From: Paenibacillus glycanilyticus NBRC 16618
GTDB taxonomy: Bacteria; Bacillota; Bacilli; Paenibacillales; Paenibacillaceae
DNA length: 64,000 nt
NCBI RefSeq assembly: GCF_004000805.1
Contig: NZ_BILY01000010.1
Coordinates: 62,001 to 126,000 of the forward strand
Direction of reading: 5' to 3'
This document shows, one piece after another, positions 17,630-26,213 of the stretch. The stretch's first letter is position 1, and each line of letters opens with the position of its first letter. The position numbers and the translations under genes are program-made. The notes under the pieces are model-generated. The model was not told the DNA's origin. It searched no databases and saw nothing but the letters and a program-made list of their open reading frames with translations.

Positions 17630-17704
17630 TTAATGAATCATCACTTCATTTTGCCATGTTAAGGCATATTGTGAGGACTTCATTGCTTCGAAAGCATTTG
17701 CTTT
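17630..17704 (-). repeat. Hairpin repeat, diverged middle unit
   Basis: It lies between the identical copies B and C, so the three form a tandem array of about 71-bp period. The sequence is diverged but the stem is kept by compensating changes: AATGAA (17679-17684 read on minus) pairs with TTCATT, CAC pairs with GTG, and TGCC pairs with GGCA. The flank GCTTTCGAAGC matches the GCTTACGAAGC type. Confidence 0.7.
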
Positions 17705-17771
17705 AAAGAATTGTCACACAATTTGCTTCCTTTCAGCCAATTGTGATAATTCTTACTTCGTAAGCATTCGC
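17705..17771 (-). repeat. Hairpin repeat, copy C (identical to B)
   Basis: A 67-bp perfect direct repeat of 17563-17629, 142 bp away, with the same stem-loop. Between it and the hup terminator there is no gene. Confidence 0.9.
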
Positions 17772-17854
17772 CGCTCACCGCGATGACTGCTCTAGCATCG
17801 GGCTCGATTATACTATAGACCGGCTCCGACATGCAAGACTTGGCAATACGACCG

Positions 17855-17893
17855 AAAAACGAAAGCGCCCGGACGCGTTGGCGTTCGGGCGCT
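17855..17893 (-). terminator. Intrinsic terminator after hup
   Basis: Minus-strand stem AGCGCCCG..ACGC with GCGT..CGGGCGCT followed by TTCGTTTTT, about 15 bases after the hup stop. Confidence 0.88.
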
Positions 17894-17905
17894 ATACGAA
17901 AGCAA

Positions 17906-18181
17906 TTAATTGGAAACGAGGTCTTTAAGAGATTTGCCAGGCTTGAATGCAGGCATTTTGCTTGCAGCGATATCAATCTCTTCGCCTGTTTGCGGATTGC
18001 GTCCTTTACGGGCTTGGCGTTCGCGAACTTCAAAGTTACCGAAGCCAACCAGTTGTACTTTGTCTCCGCTTTGAAGGGCATCGGAGATGGCTTCGAATAC
18101 GGCATCAACCGCTTTCGTTGCATCCTTCTTCGACAGATCGGACAGTTCAGCCACTTTGTTAATCAAATCGGTTTTGTTCAT
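17906..18181 (-). CDS. hup: HU-type DNA-binding protein
   Basis: Histone-like homodimer that bends and compacts DNA. The 91-aa protein begins [20 protein letters not shown] and has the beta-arm signature [32 protein letters not shown] lies just before the ATG at 18181; an in-frame start at 18217 was rejected. This is the hbs (hupA) gene of B. subtilis, which there also sits between spoIVA and mtr genes. Confidence 0.97.
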   Translation of the reverse strand: MNKTDLINKVAELSDLSKKDATKAVDAVFEAISDALQSGDKVQLVGFGNFEVRERQARKGRNPQTGEEIDIAASKMPAFKPGKSLKDLVSN

Positions 18182-18274
18182 TTGTTTCACCTCCCCTAAA
18201 GGCAAATGAAGAGTCATCTTATCCCTCTTATTTACTGAAAACTTGAAAAATATACCTCAACATCAAACAAACTT

Positions 18275-18303
18275 ATAGTAATACAGCCGATTTCCAATTT
18301 CAA
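18275..18303 (-). promoter_or_regulatory. hup promoter candidate
   Basis: Minus-strand TTGAAA (18298-18303), 17-bp spacer, TACTAT (18275-18280). The leader would be about 85 nt. Confidence 0.5.
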
Positions 18304-18345
18304 GTAGCCTATAGAGGTTCCGCGTACTTTCATCCATTTTTCTTT

Positions 18346-19335
18346 TTAGCCGCTTCGTCTTCTGGACAAATGAATGAAGGTAACGGCAAGCGCAAGGACA
18401 AGAACTACGCCTTTGACAATGTCGTTGGCATAGTACTGTACTTTCATCATCGTCATGCCGTTCAGAAGCACGCCGATCAGGATCGCGCCAAAGAACGTAC
18501 CGATTACGTTAGGACGTCCCGCGCCAAGCACGGAATAACCGATAAAGACGGCAGCGACCGATTCCATCATCATTGGAGCGCCGGCATCAATCTGGCCCGT
18601 TCCGACACGCGCCGCATACAGAATGCCGCCGATAGCCGCAAAAATACCGGAAGCGATGTAAGCAAACGTACGGATACGGCGCACACGAACGCCCGACAGC
18701 CGCGCAGCCTCTTCGTTGCCGCCCGTTGTATACATCTGGCGTCCCCAGCGGGTGTATTTGAAGAACAGGTGAACCGCGATAACGGCAATGATCATGAGCA
18801 CCACCGGAACCGGGATGCCAAGCAGTTTGCCTTGGCCAAGCCACAGGAACGAATCGCTGAACTTGCCCGGTGCGGTAGACCCGTCAGGCATCGGCATGTT
18901 GTTGTAGATCGAATAACCTTTTGTATAGGTCTTATGGATACCGCCAACGATGTACATGACCGCCAATGTGGCCAGCATGTCCGGAATGCGGATTTTGACG
19001 ATCAGAAGCGCGTTCAACAAACCTACCAATGCGCCAATCAATAGAGCAACAATAATAACGACGACAACCGGCTGCTCGTACCAGACCATGAAAGCGGCCG
19101 TGACAACCGTAGTTAACGATACGGTAGAGCCTACCGACAAGTCGAAGCCGTCAACCGTCAGAGAGAAGGTTACGCCAATCGCAACGAAGGTCGTAATCGA
19201 AATAGACCGCAAAATATCCGATAAATTCGCGTACGTAAAGAAATGCTCATCCCACATCGAGAAGAATAGGATGACTAAGGCAATAACAAGTAATGATCCG
19301 AATTTAAAAATGAAATCTAGTGACTTCTCTCTCAT
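18346..19335 (-). CDS. Sugar ABC transporter permease (RbsC/MglC family)
   Basis: Inner membrane permease of the BPD_transp_2 family, 329 residues and about 8-10 hydrophobic segments. Typical motifs are GVTFSLTVDGFDLSVGS, TGGNEEAARLSGVRV and YSVLGAGRPNVIGTFFGA. The ATG at 19335 overlaps the ATPase stop (ATGA); a longer in-frame start would run into the ATPase gene. It is the third gene of a binding protein-ATPase-permease operon. The substrate is a simple sugar or polyol but cannot be read from sequence. Confidence 0.92.
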   Translation of the reverse strand: MREKSLDFIFKFGSLLVIALVILFFSMWDEHFFTYANLSDILRSISITTFVAIGVTFSLTVDGFDLSVGSTVSLTTVVTAAFMVWYEQPVVVVIIVALLIGALVGLLNALLIVKIRIPDMLATLAVMYIVGGIHKTYTKGYSIYNNMPMPDGSTAPGKFSDSFLWLGQGKLLGIPVPVVLMIIAVIAVHLFFKYTRWGRQMYTTGGNEEAARLSGVRVRRIRTFAYIASGIFAAIGGILYAARVGTGQIDAGAPMMMESVAAVFIGYSVLGAGRPNVIGTFFGAILIGVLLNGMTMMKVQYYANDIVKGVVLVLALAVTFIHLSRRRSG

Positions 19336-20846
19336 GCCTGCTCCTCCTTGCCGCCGCTTGCATAAAGCATCAGCAGCTCTTGCGTGGCTTCGCCCCGGCC
19401 AAATTCCTTCACTATTGCGCCGTCGCACATGACGAGGATTCGGTCGGCGATACCCATCGCTTCTGCAAATTCACATGTTAAGTAAACAATTGCTTTTCCT
19501 TGCTCGGCGAGTGATCCGATAATCCGGAAAATATCGCTTTTTGCGCCGATATCCACGCCTTTTGTCGGCTCATCGAACAGGTAGACTTCCGCACCGGTGG
19601 GAAGCCACTTGCCTATGGAAACTTTCTGTTGGTTGCCACCGCTCAGCTGACCGGTTTTCTGATTGGGAGAAGAGGTCTTGATCCCGAGCTTCCCGATAAT
19701 CGCGGCAGCGTTGTTCGACTCTTTCTTCCCCGACAGGAACCCGCTTCTCGTCAGCAGCTTCAGAATCGGCAGGCTTAAGTTGTTCTGAACCGATTCTCCT
19801 ACAAGAATGCCCTGCTTCCGCCGTTCCTCCGGCACCAGCACAATGCCGCCGGCTATGGCATCCGCCGGTTCGCTGTTGTTAACGGCCCTCTTCGCGATGG
19901 TCACTTTACCCCTATCTGCCTTATCGGCGCCGAACAAAACTCTCGACAGCTCTGTCTTGCCGGCTCCGACTAGACCAACAATGGCAACGACTTCACCGCT
20001 GCGGGCATTAAAGCTTACATTGCGGACATGATGGCCGCGCGTAACGCCCGACACCTCGAGAAGCGGATCACCGATCGGAACCTCCGTTTTCGGAAATTCT
20101 TCCTCGAAAACCCGGCCCAGCATAGCTTGAACTACGTCATCAATCGTTAACGCTGAAGTGGACTCGGTCAACACGCGCTCACCGTCGCGCATAACCGTAA
20201 TGCGATCGCAGAGCTGGAATACTTCCGGAAGCCGGTGGGAAATAAATACGATACCGATTCCTTCCTCTTTGAGCTGCCCGATAACACGGAATAACCGCTC
20301 CGCTTCTTCCAGGCTCAGCGGTGCGGTCGGTTCGTCGAAAATAACGTATTTTGCTTTCTCCGTCAGCAATCTGGCAATAAGCACAAGCTGCTTCTCGGCG
20401 AGCGTCAGCTCCCCTGCCTTCTTTTTGACCGGAATCGATGCGCCAAGCCGCGCCAGTGTTGCTTCCGCCTGCTTCTCCAGCTTGCGCCAGTTCAGCCATA
20501 GGCTGCTGCCTTTGCTGGAAATGCTGTCAAGCATAACGTTCTCCGCCACGCTCAGCTGCGGAACAAGAGCGGTGTCGACTTCCTGATAAACACAATGGAT
20601 GCCCAAATGTTTGGCATCCCCAGGTGAACCAATATGAACTTGCCGCCCGTCGATTGTAATCGTGCCTTCGTCTTGGCTGTAAGCACCCGATAAAATTTTC
20701 ATGAGGGTACTTTTGCCTGCGCCGTTGGCACCAAGCAGCGCGTGAACCTCGCCGCTTAGCAGGTTAAATTCGACGTCGCGGAGGGCGGGGACGCCGGAAA
20801 AGGCTTTCCGGATCCCCTTCATTTGCAATTGCTTTGCAACACTCAT
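19332..20846 (-). CDS. Sugar ABC transporter ATPase, two ABC domains (RbsA/MglA family)
   Basis: Duplicated ATPase of about 504 residues. The first domain has Walker A GANGAGKST. The second has a VGAGKTE version of Walker A, signature LSGGNQQKVSIGKWL and Walker B VYLFDEPTKG. The first domain's signature reads LTLAEKQLVLIARLL, degenerate as is common in this family. GGAGAGG lies 8 bases before the ATG at 20846; a GTG three codons upstream overlaps that site. A repeat hairpin separates it from the binding-protein gene. Confidence 0.93.
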   Translation of the reverse strand: MSVAKQLQMKGIRKAFSGVPALRDVEFNLLSGEVHALLGANGAGKSTLMKILSGAYSQDEGTITIDGRQVHIGSPGDAKHLGIHCVYQEVDTALVPQLSVAENVMLDSISSKGSSLWLNWRKLEKQAEATLARLGASIPVKKKAGELTLAEKQLVLIARLLTEKAKYVIFDEPTAPLSLEEAERLFRVIGQLKEEGIGIVFISHRLPEVFQLCDRITVMRDGERVLTESTSALTIDDVVQAMLGRVFEEEFPKTEVPIGDPLLEVSGVTRGHHVRNVSFNARSGEVVAIVGLVGAGKTELSRVLFGADKADRGKVTIAKRAVNNSEPADAIAGGIVLVPEERRKQGILVGESVQNNLSLPILKLLTRSGFLSGKKESNNAAAIIGKLGIKTSSPNQKTGQLSGGNQQKVSIGKWLPTGAEVYLFDEPTKGVDIGAKSDIFRIIGSLAEQGKAIVYLTCEFAEAMGIADRILVMCDGAIVKEFGRGEATQELLMLYASGGKEEQA

Positions 20847-20880
20847 GTTGTGCACCTCTCCAGCGTTTCGTTAAAGACTA

Positions 20881-20922
20881 AGCAAGAATGGCGTCGCCAT
20901 TCTTGCTTCGCAAGCATTAAGC
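20881..20922 (-). repeat. Hairpin repeat, copy D (between binding protein and ATPase genes)
   Basis: On the minus strand AGCAAGAATGGC and GCCATTCTTGCT form a perfect 12-bp stem with a 3-nt loop. It is preceded by the family flank GCTTGCGAAGCAAG. There is no T run, so it is more likely an mRNA-stabilising or attenuating hairpin than a terminator. It sits 5' of the ATPase ribosome site, like copies A, B and E. Confidence 0.75.
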
Positions 20923-20929
20923 CTCTGGA

Positions 20930-22051
20930 TTATTTCGAACCTTCCAGCTCTTTCATCCAGTCTTCATAGTTTTGCGTGCTGCTTCCCCAACCATTGATAT
21001 ATTGGGACAATTGAGTTGTGCTTACTTTGTCGGCTGGCAGCTCGTCGCGGCTTACGTATACGGCGTTAAGCACGGTAATCGGATCGTTAGCTTCGCCTTT
21101 AAACTCTTTGTACAGGGTACGAACTTGAACGCGGCCGATATCTTTCGGATCTACGGCAGCCGAAGCAATCCAAGGGCTGTTCTTGTCTTGGATCATTTGA
21201 AGATCCTCGTCGCTCATGTCGATACCGTATACTTTAATTTCAGTACGGCCTGCTTGCTGAATTGCGCGTGCGGCGCCTTTTGCGAATTCATCCCATGCCG
21301 CCCATACAGCCGTAATGTCGCCTTTGTTCGGATATTGCTTCAGAATCGCTTCCATTTGCGCTTGCGTGTCCATTGCTGGGTTGTTAGCGTTACCGAATGC
21401 CGCGATTTCTTTGATGTCAGGATATTTCTCTTGGAATGCTTTGTAAGCAACTTGGCGGCGTTCCATTGGAGCAAAGCCAGCTACCCATACTTTAACGATG
21501 TTGCCTTTGCCTCCAGCGTCTTTAGCCAGCTGTTCAAGCGTAAGGTTAGCCATCGATTGGTCATCCTGCTGCAGAACAGGTACGCCGTCTACTTTTACGT
21601 CTGCGTCGAATACGACAACTTTGATGCCTTTTTCTTGTGCTTTCTTGATACCTTGTTCCAGAGCGCCGGCTTGTCCATGGTCGATCAGGATACCGTCGAA
21701 GCCTTGGTTGACAGCCGCGTCAAGGTTGGAAGACATTTTAGCCAGGTCATTATCGGAAGCGAAAACTTGAACAGAGCCGCCGAACTTCTCAACTTGCTCT
21801 TTCACGCCTTCTACGTATTGCGAAGAAAATGTGCCTGTGTTGAATTGCATTACGAGTGCTACTTTCTTGCCTTTCAGTGCGTCAAGCTCGCTGTTGCCCG
21901 ATGCTGCAGGCGCTTCCGATGCGTTAGCCGCCGCATTGCCGCTAGGCTCGGAATTAGCAGAGTTGTTGTTTTTGCTGTTGCCGCATGCCGATGCAATGAC
22001 AAGAACGATAGCAACAAGCAGCGTTAACGAAAGTTTACCCCATTTTTTCAT
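20930..22051 (-). CDS. Sugar-binding lipoprotein of ABC transporter
   Basis: Extracellular periplasmic-binding-protein-like receptor (Peripla_BP_4 type), 373 residues. It has a lipoprotein signal with lipobox cysteine at 23 (IASACGN), a low-complexity Ser/Asn/Ala linker to about 53, then two Rossmann-like lobes (ALVMQFNTGTFSSQYVEGVKEQ, GILIDHGQAGALEQGIKKA). The start at 22051 follows GGGAGAG; a longer in-frame start has no support. Ligand unknown; ribose, galactose or inositol type are all possible. Confidence 0.9.
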   Translation of the reverse strand: MKKWGKLSLTLLVAIVLVIASACGNSKNNNSANSEPSGNAAANASEAPAASGNSELDALKGKKVALVMQFNTGTFSSQYVEGVKEQVEKFGGSVQVFASDNDLAKMSSNLDAAVNQGFDGILIDHGQAGALEQGIKKAQEKGIKVVVFDADVKVDGVPVLQQDDQSMANLTLEQLAKDAGGKGNIVKVWVAGFAPMERRQVAYKAFQEKYPDIKEIAAFGNANNPAMDTQAQMEAILKQYPNKGDITAVWAAWDEFAKGAARAIQQAGRTEIKVYGIDMSDEDLQMIQDKNSPWIASAAVDPKDIGRVQVRTLYKEFKGEANDPITVLNAVYVSRDELPADKVSTTQLSQYINGWGSSTQNYEDWMKELEGSK

Positions 22052-22106
22052 GTTCTTCTCTCCCTTTTTATCTAACCAAAATGATAGATGAAATGATCTA
22101 TTTGTA

Positions 22107-22134
22107 ATCATATCATTTTTACCAAGTATGTCAA
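22107..22134 (-). promoter_or_regulatory. Sugar ABC operon promoter
   Basis: Minus-strand TTGACA (22129-22134), 16-bp spacer, TATGAT (22107-22112), about 50 bases before the start. Downstream, GATCATTTCATC and nearby ATGAT/ATCAT inverted motifs (22081-22112) could be an operator (speculative). Confidence 0.7.
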
Positions 22135-22294
22135 TCGGAATTTAAGTATTATTTCACGAATATGGGAAAAACTCGACAAACACGAATGAAAATGTCGAAA
22201 AAGATCGAAACGTTCAACAATTGCCATTATATTAACCACAACGGATAATTGCAATGAATAATTTGTTACAGCATCGGCTGAACGCCGCACAGCG

Positions 22295-22338
22295 CAAAAA
22301 GAACGGCTGATCCGGCATTATGCCGGTTCAACCGTCCT
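22295..22338 (-). terminator. Intrinsic terminator after spoIVA
   Basis: Minus-strand long stem GACGGTTGAaCCGGCA with TGCCGGaTCAGCCGTTC (one mismatch and G-U pairs), followed by TTTTT. Confidence 0.88.
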
Positions 22339-22350
22339 CTTAATCTAGCT

Positions 22351-23829
22351 TTAAAGGATAATGGCAATGAGTCCTCCGGAACCTTCGTTAATAATTCTTC
22401 CGAGGGTCTCCTGCAGCTTGTAGCGCGCATTGTCCGGCATCATGGCGATCTTGCCCTGGATGCCTTCCCGCACTAAGGAATGGAGCGATCTTCCGAAGAT
22501 GTCGGACTCCCAGATCTTGATCGGATCTGCCTCGAAGTCCTGCATCAAATAACGGACCAGCTCCTCGGTCTGCTTCTCCGACCCGATGATTGGCGCGAAT
22601 TCGGACTCAACGTCCACGCGGATCATGTGTATCGAAGGCGCAGTCGCTTTCAGCCTAACGCCGAAGCGGGAGCCCTGACGGATGAGTTCCGGCTCATCCA
22701 GAGCCATCTCCGCAAGCGTAGGTGCCGCAATCCCGTAGCCTGTAGCCTTAACCATCTCGAGCGCTTCCGCGAACCGGTCGTATTCCCGCTTCGCATGCGA
22801 GAACTCCTGCATCAGCTGGAGCAGATGATCCTTGCCGCGGATTTCAACTCCGACCACTTCCATCAGGATGCGGTCATACAGTTCATCCGGCGCGAAGAGA
22901 TCGATCTCCGCTACGCCCTGGCCCATGTTCATGCCGCTGAGGCCGGCTCTGGCAATGAAATCATAATCGGAGAACTGCGAGACAACGCGGTCGACGTCTC
23001 TCAGTCTGCGAATATCTTTCACTGTATCGCGCACGGAATTTTCGTAGTTGCTGCGCAGCCAGTGGTTCTCGTTCAGAACCATTACCCAGCTTGGCAGATT
23101 AACGTTGACTTCGTGAACCGGGAATTCGTAGAGCACTTCGCGCAGGACGGACATCACTTCTTCTTCGCCCATTGTCGCGACGCTCATCGTAATTACCGGA
23201 ATATCGTATTTGGCCTGCAGTTCCCCGCGAAGCTGAATCGCTTCTTCACTGCGAGGACGTGTGGAGTTAATGATAAGTACGAACGGTTTGCCGACTTCCT
23301 TCAATTCGCCGATCACGCGCTCTTCTGCCTCTACATAGGATGCGCGCGGGATTTCGGCGATGGAGCCATCCGTTGTCACTACAACGCCAAGAGTCGAATG
23401 CTCTTGAATCACTTTTCTGGTGCCGATCTCCGCTGCCTCTTGGAACGGGATCGGTTCGTCGAACCAAGGCGTGGTAATCATGCGAGGGCCGTTCTCATCC
23501 TCATAGCCTTTCGCCCCTTCGACGGCGTAACCAACGCAGTCCACAAGCCTGACGTTTACATCAAGTCCTTCACTGACGCGTAATTGTACCGCTTGATTCG
23601 GTACAAACTTCGGTTCAGTTGTCATGATTGTTTTGCCCGCGGCGCTTTGAGGAAGTTCATCAACGGCTCTCACGCGTTCGGCTTCGCTTGCAATATTCGG
23701 AAGCACGACCGTTTCCATAAACCGCTTGATAAACGTTGATTTGCCCGTACGGACAGCCCCTACTACCCCGAGGTAAATATCCCCGCCGGTACGTTCGGCT
23801 ATATCCTTGAAAATGTCCACTTTCTCCAC
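22351..23829 (-). CDS. spoIVA: Stage IV sporulation protein A (spore coat ATPase)
   Basis: Morphogenetic ATPase that polymerises on the outer forespore membrane and anchors the coat. The GTG start at 23829 is preceded by GGGAGGGG and gives 492 residues, the B. subtilis length. The N terminus is EKVDIFKDIAERTGGDIYLG with Walker A GAVRTGKSTF; the C-terminal segment ends GGLIAIIL. A longer in-frame ATG at 23970 adds 47 unrelated residues and was rejected. It is expected to be expressed from sigma-E in the mother cell. Confidence 0.97.
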   Translation of the reverse strand: MEKVDIFKDIAERTGGDIYLGVVGAVRTGKSTFIKRFMETVVLPNIASEAERVRAVDELPQSAAGKTIMTTEPKFVPNQAVQLRVSEGLDVNVRLVDCVGYAVEGAKGYEDENGPRMITTPWFDEPIPFQEAAEIGTRKVIQEHSTLGVVVTTDGSIAEIPRASYVEAEERVIGELKEVGKPFVLIINSTRPRSEEAIQLRGELQAKYDIPVITMSVATMGEEEVMSVLREVLYEFPVHEVNVNLPSWVMVLNENHWLRSNYENSVRDTVKDIRRLRDVDRVVSQFSDYDFIARAGLSGMNMGQGVAEIDLFAPDELYDRILMEVVGVEIRGKDHLLQLMQEFSHAKREYDRFAEALEMVKATGYGIAAPTLAEMALDEPELIRQGSRFGVRLKATAPSIHMIRVDVESEFAPIIGSEKQTEELVRYLMQDFEADPIKIWESDIFGRSLHSLVREGIQGKIAMMPDNARYKLQETLGRIINEGSGGLIAIIL

Positions 23830-24043
23830 TGAATATCCCCTCCCAATTGATTTTCCGGTTCGCCGCCTTCCACCGGACTCAGAGGGCAGGCCAGCGACGC
23901 AACTCGTACAGCTTGTTGGACTAGTAATATCATATTGTCCTAGCCTACCGAATATTCCGATTCCTTTCACAATTTTTCCCTTAAGTCAGTCACGCTCTTG
24001 CCCTTCCAAGATTGAGTTATATGAAGATGTAAAGATTTCTATA

Positions 24044-24089
24044 CCAAAAAATCCTCACTACCGGTCCGTATAGGATGGTAATGAGGATT
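24044..24089 (-). terminator. Intrinsic terminator after the yphF homologue
   Basis: Minus-strand AATCCTCA with TGAGGATT, plus TACC/GGTA inside, followed by TTTTTT. Confidence 0.87.
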
Positions 24090-24101
24090 CGTGTTTTCCG
24101 C

Positions 24102-24866
24102 TTATTTGCCTTGCTCCGAAGCGGCCTGCGGTTCTTTATTCACCCAGTGGTAGACCGGCGCCTTGACCGGTACAAACATATCGGAATCAACCAGAACGGT
24201 ACGTAGATCGGTGTCAGCCGAAATACCCGTGTCGCCCTTCTTCTGCATGGCTTGCATAATGTCGATTCCGTAATCCGTATACACGCGGCCGGACTCGTCC
24301 ATAATGGCCGCAATCGTCTGGAAGGAATAATCGCTGCGCAGCTCCGGCGCCTTTTTGTTCATCGCTTTATAATCGATATAAGAATAGCCTGGGTAAGCGG
24401 CCTCGCCTTTCGGCAGCCCGTTATCGTGATTCTTTTTATAATCGTTCACCCAGCTTTGAATGTCATTGATCTGCTGATAGGTAACCAGATTCATCAGCTT
24501 GATTTGCGGCTTAGTCTCTTCGTTAATGATCAGGAAATAATAATTGCCGCCATTCTCGAAAGCTGCGGTTGGTATCGAGCTTAGATATCCCTTGTTCTTC
24601 AGCTGCGTGAAATCAACCTGGAACTTTTCATAGACCGGCGTATCGGCGCTGCTGTTTTTCATAGGCAGCATCCCGGTCTCCGACTGGTATTGATCGATAG
24701 CCGCCTGGACATTCCGGACGGCTTCCTTTGGCGCGGCCTGATTTTGCTTAAGCTCGCTTTTGGGGTACATGCAGCCGCTCAGTGACAATACGGTCACGAT
24801 CAGTATAGTAAGCATTGCCATACGGCCAGAAGCTCCAGACAATGAATTTCTCTTTTTTACCCGCAT
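24102..24866 (-). CDS. YphF-like lipoprotein
   Basis: Secreted lipoprotein of about 254 residues with a basic N terminus, hydrophobic helix and lipobox LSLSGC near residue 31-32. The mature part resembles a pilin-like or DUF domain (AVRNVQAAIDQYQSETGMLPMKN) and is otherwise uncharacterised. Its position directly upstream of spoIVA matches B. subtilis yphF, which is the basis of the name. GAGGAGG lies before the ATG. Confidence 0.8.
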   Translation of the reverse strand: MRVKKRNSLSGASGRMAMLTILIVTVLSLSGCMYPKSELKQNQAAPKEAVRNVQAAIDQYQSETGMLPMKNSSADTPVYEKFQVDFTQLKNKGYLSSIPTAAFENGGNYYFLIINEETKPQIKLMNLVTYQQINDIQSWVNDYKKNHDNGLPKGEAAYPGYSYIDYKAMNKKAPELRSDYSFQTIAAIMDESGRVYTDYGIDIMQAMQKKGDTGISADTDLRTVLVDSDMFVPVKAPVYHWVNKEPQAASEQGK

Positions 24867-24887
24867 CAATTGCTGCTCCTCCTCGTT

Positions 24888-25235
24888 CTACCACAACTCG
24901 TCTTTTTCTTCCGCCTGCTTCGCCAGAAGCTTCTGAACGGCGGCTCGAAGCGGATCAAGCGGCACGTCGACTTGAACCACTCCTCTTACCTTAGCTTGGC
25001 AGGCAAGCCTGTAGCCCTCTTCTTCCAGACCGGCAAGTTTACGCTTCTCCTCATCCGCGATAGGCATCAGGTCGCTGCCCGGACGTATTTTCACCTTGCA
25101 CATAAAGCAGGCCGCGTTACCGCCGCAGCGGGTCTGAATGAGCACGCCGGCCCTTCTCGCCGCCGAGAGGATCGGGGTTCCCGGCTTTACTTCAATCGTA
25201 GTGCCTGAAGGCCAGAACGTAATCCTTCCGCTCAT
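24888..25235 (-). CDS. 2Fe-2S ferredoxin
   Basis: Plant/adrenodoxin-type electron carrier of 115 residues. Cluster cysteines lie in TRCGGNAACFMCKV (C-x5-C-x2-C) and LACQ. A C-terminal helix of charged residues (about 90-115) extends past the usual fold. It overlaps the upstream nucleotidyltransferase-like gene by 4 bases (ATGA). Partner enzymes are not identifiable here. Confidence 0.9.
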   Translation of the reverse strand: MSGRITFWPSGTTIEVKPGTPILSAARRAGVLIQTRCGGNAACFMCKVKIRPGSDLMPIADEEKRKLAGLEEEGYRLACQAKVRGVVQVDVPLDPLRAAVQKLLAKQAEEKDELW

Positions 25236-25843
25236 TTGGCAGCACCTGCCTGTTTGCCGGAAAGCCGTTGATTCATTTGCTTCTTGGTCTCCAGAGTAAA
25301 CACATTCCGCTGTTCAAGGAGCAATCGGGCGGCCTCGTGCAGCGATTCCTCTTTAATGTAATGATCCACGATCAATTGCAGCCGGTCTTCGCGTTGTCTC
25401 AGTTTATTGAACCAGAGCTCATGCGCAAGCGGAACAACCGGAACATACAGCTCCTCTTGCCCGTTCTTGACAACAAATTGCTCCGAATACGGTTTCAGCA
25501 ATTTACGGACTTCGGTTATATAACGCGAGCCTTCCGAACGGACGACAAAGCCGCCGACCAGTTCTACCGGAATGCCTTCAATGACAAAATGACTAAGGAT
25601 GGACCGGTAATTACCGCATTCGCTCAGTTCCTTCGTATCGGAAGCATACGGCTTCAGCCGCTCGTATATGAGATCGTAATCTTCATCGTCGGCATACAAG
25701 TCGATATCATTCGGTTTATCCCGTAGCGGCAGACCACGCAGCATTAGACCTGCGCTTCCGCCAAGAACCCATTCAGCACGAGTACCCTCGAGCAGCCGGA
25801 CGATTGCAGCAAGAGCGTTCTCTATGGATATTTCTTTGTTCAT
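25232..25843 (-). CDS. Nucleotidyltransferase-fold protein
   Basis: About 203 residues with the polymerase-beta-like nucleotidyltransferase pattern: WVLGGSAGLMLRG and then NDIDLYADDEDYDLI, matching GGSxx...DxD. No reaction can be assigned, and family members include enzymes and inactive forms. GGAGG is 7-10 bases from the GTG/ATG pair at 25846/25843; I prefer the ATG. It stands between two ferredoxin genes and overlaps one of them. Confidence 0.75.
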   Translation of the reverse strand: MNKEISIENALAAIVRLLEGTRAEWVLGGSAGLMLRGLPLRDKPNDIDLYADDEDYDLIYERLKPYASDTKELSECGNYRSILSHFVIEGIPVELVGGFVVRSEGSRYITEVRKLLKPYSEQFVVKNGQEELYVPVVPLAHELWFNKLRQREDRLQLIVDHYIKEESLHEAARLLLEQRNVFTLETKKQMNQRLSGKQAGAAK

Positions 25844-25871
25844 CACTGCACATCCTCCCCCAGCGTTTTAG

Positions 25872-26168
25872 CTAGAAATACGGCTTATTTATGGCTTTTA
25901 CCGGGATCTCTCCGTTCTTCACGACTGCTTGGCAGGCTAGCCGGTAACCGTCTTCAAACTCCTCCGGCTCCATCCGGTCCCATTCGGCATCCGTAATTCC
26001 TTCAAGGGCTTCGGCCCCTTCTTCAATCAAGCAACGGCATCTCGCGCATGTTCCGCGGGTGCAGTTGGATGACCAATCTACCTTTGCTTTCAGCGCGAGC
26101 TTTAGGAGCGTCGCCCCGAGTTCTGGCTCAACCACCGCCGTTTTTGTTCGCCCCTTCAGTTCAATCAT
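25872..26168 (-). CDS. 2Fe-2S ferredoxin (second copy)
   Basis: A 98-aa 2Fe-2S protein with cluster cysteines in SNCTRGTCARCRCLI and LACQ. It is acidic in the middle (EEGAEALEGITDAEWDRMEPEEFEDG). It is clearly diverged from the ferredoxin at 24888-25235, so not a recent duplication. It is co-oriented with the nucleotidyltransferase-like gene 25 bases downstream. Confidence 0.88.
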   Translation of the reverse strand: MIELKGRTKTAVVEPELGATLLKLALKAKVDWSSNCTRGTCARCRCLIEEGAEALEGITDAEWDRMEPEEFEDGYRLACQAVVKNGEIPVKAINKPYF

Positions 26169-26213
26169 GCGGTTACGATTCCTTTCGCGTTGTCGATATG
26201 TATGGCCTCTCTG

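Noticed and set aside
17563..17771. CRISPR array
   Set aside because: Only three units, the middle one strongly diverged, no unique spacers and no cas genes; each unit is itself a hairpin.
22108..22290. 60-aa frame upstream of the sugar-binding protein
   Set aside because: It overlaps the promoter of the sugar operon and has no ribosome site or homology pattern.
22351..23970. Longer spoIVA starting at ATG 23970
   Set aside because: The GTG at 23829 has a strong ribosome site and gives the exact B. subtilis length; the extra 47 residues match nothing in the family.
25232..25843. Toxin-antitoxin nucleotidyltransferase (MNT-type)
   Set aside because: There is no HEPN-like or toxin partner next to it; neighbours are ferredoxins.
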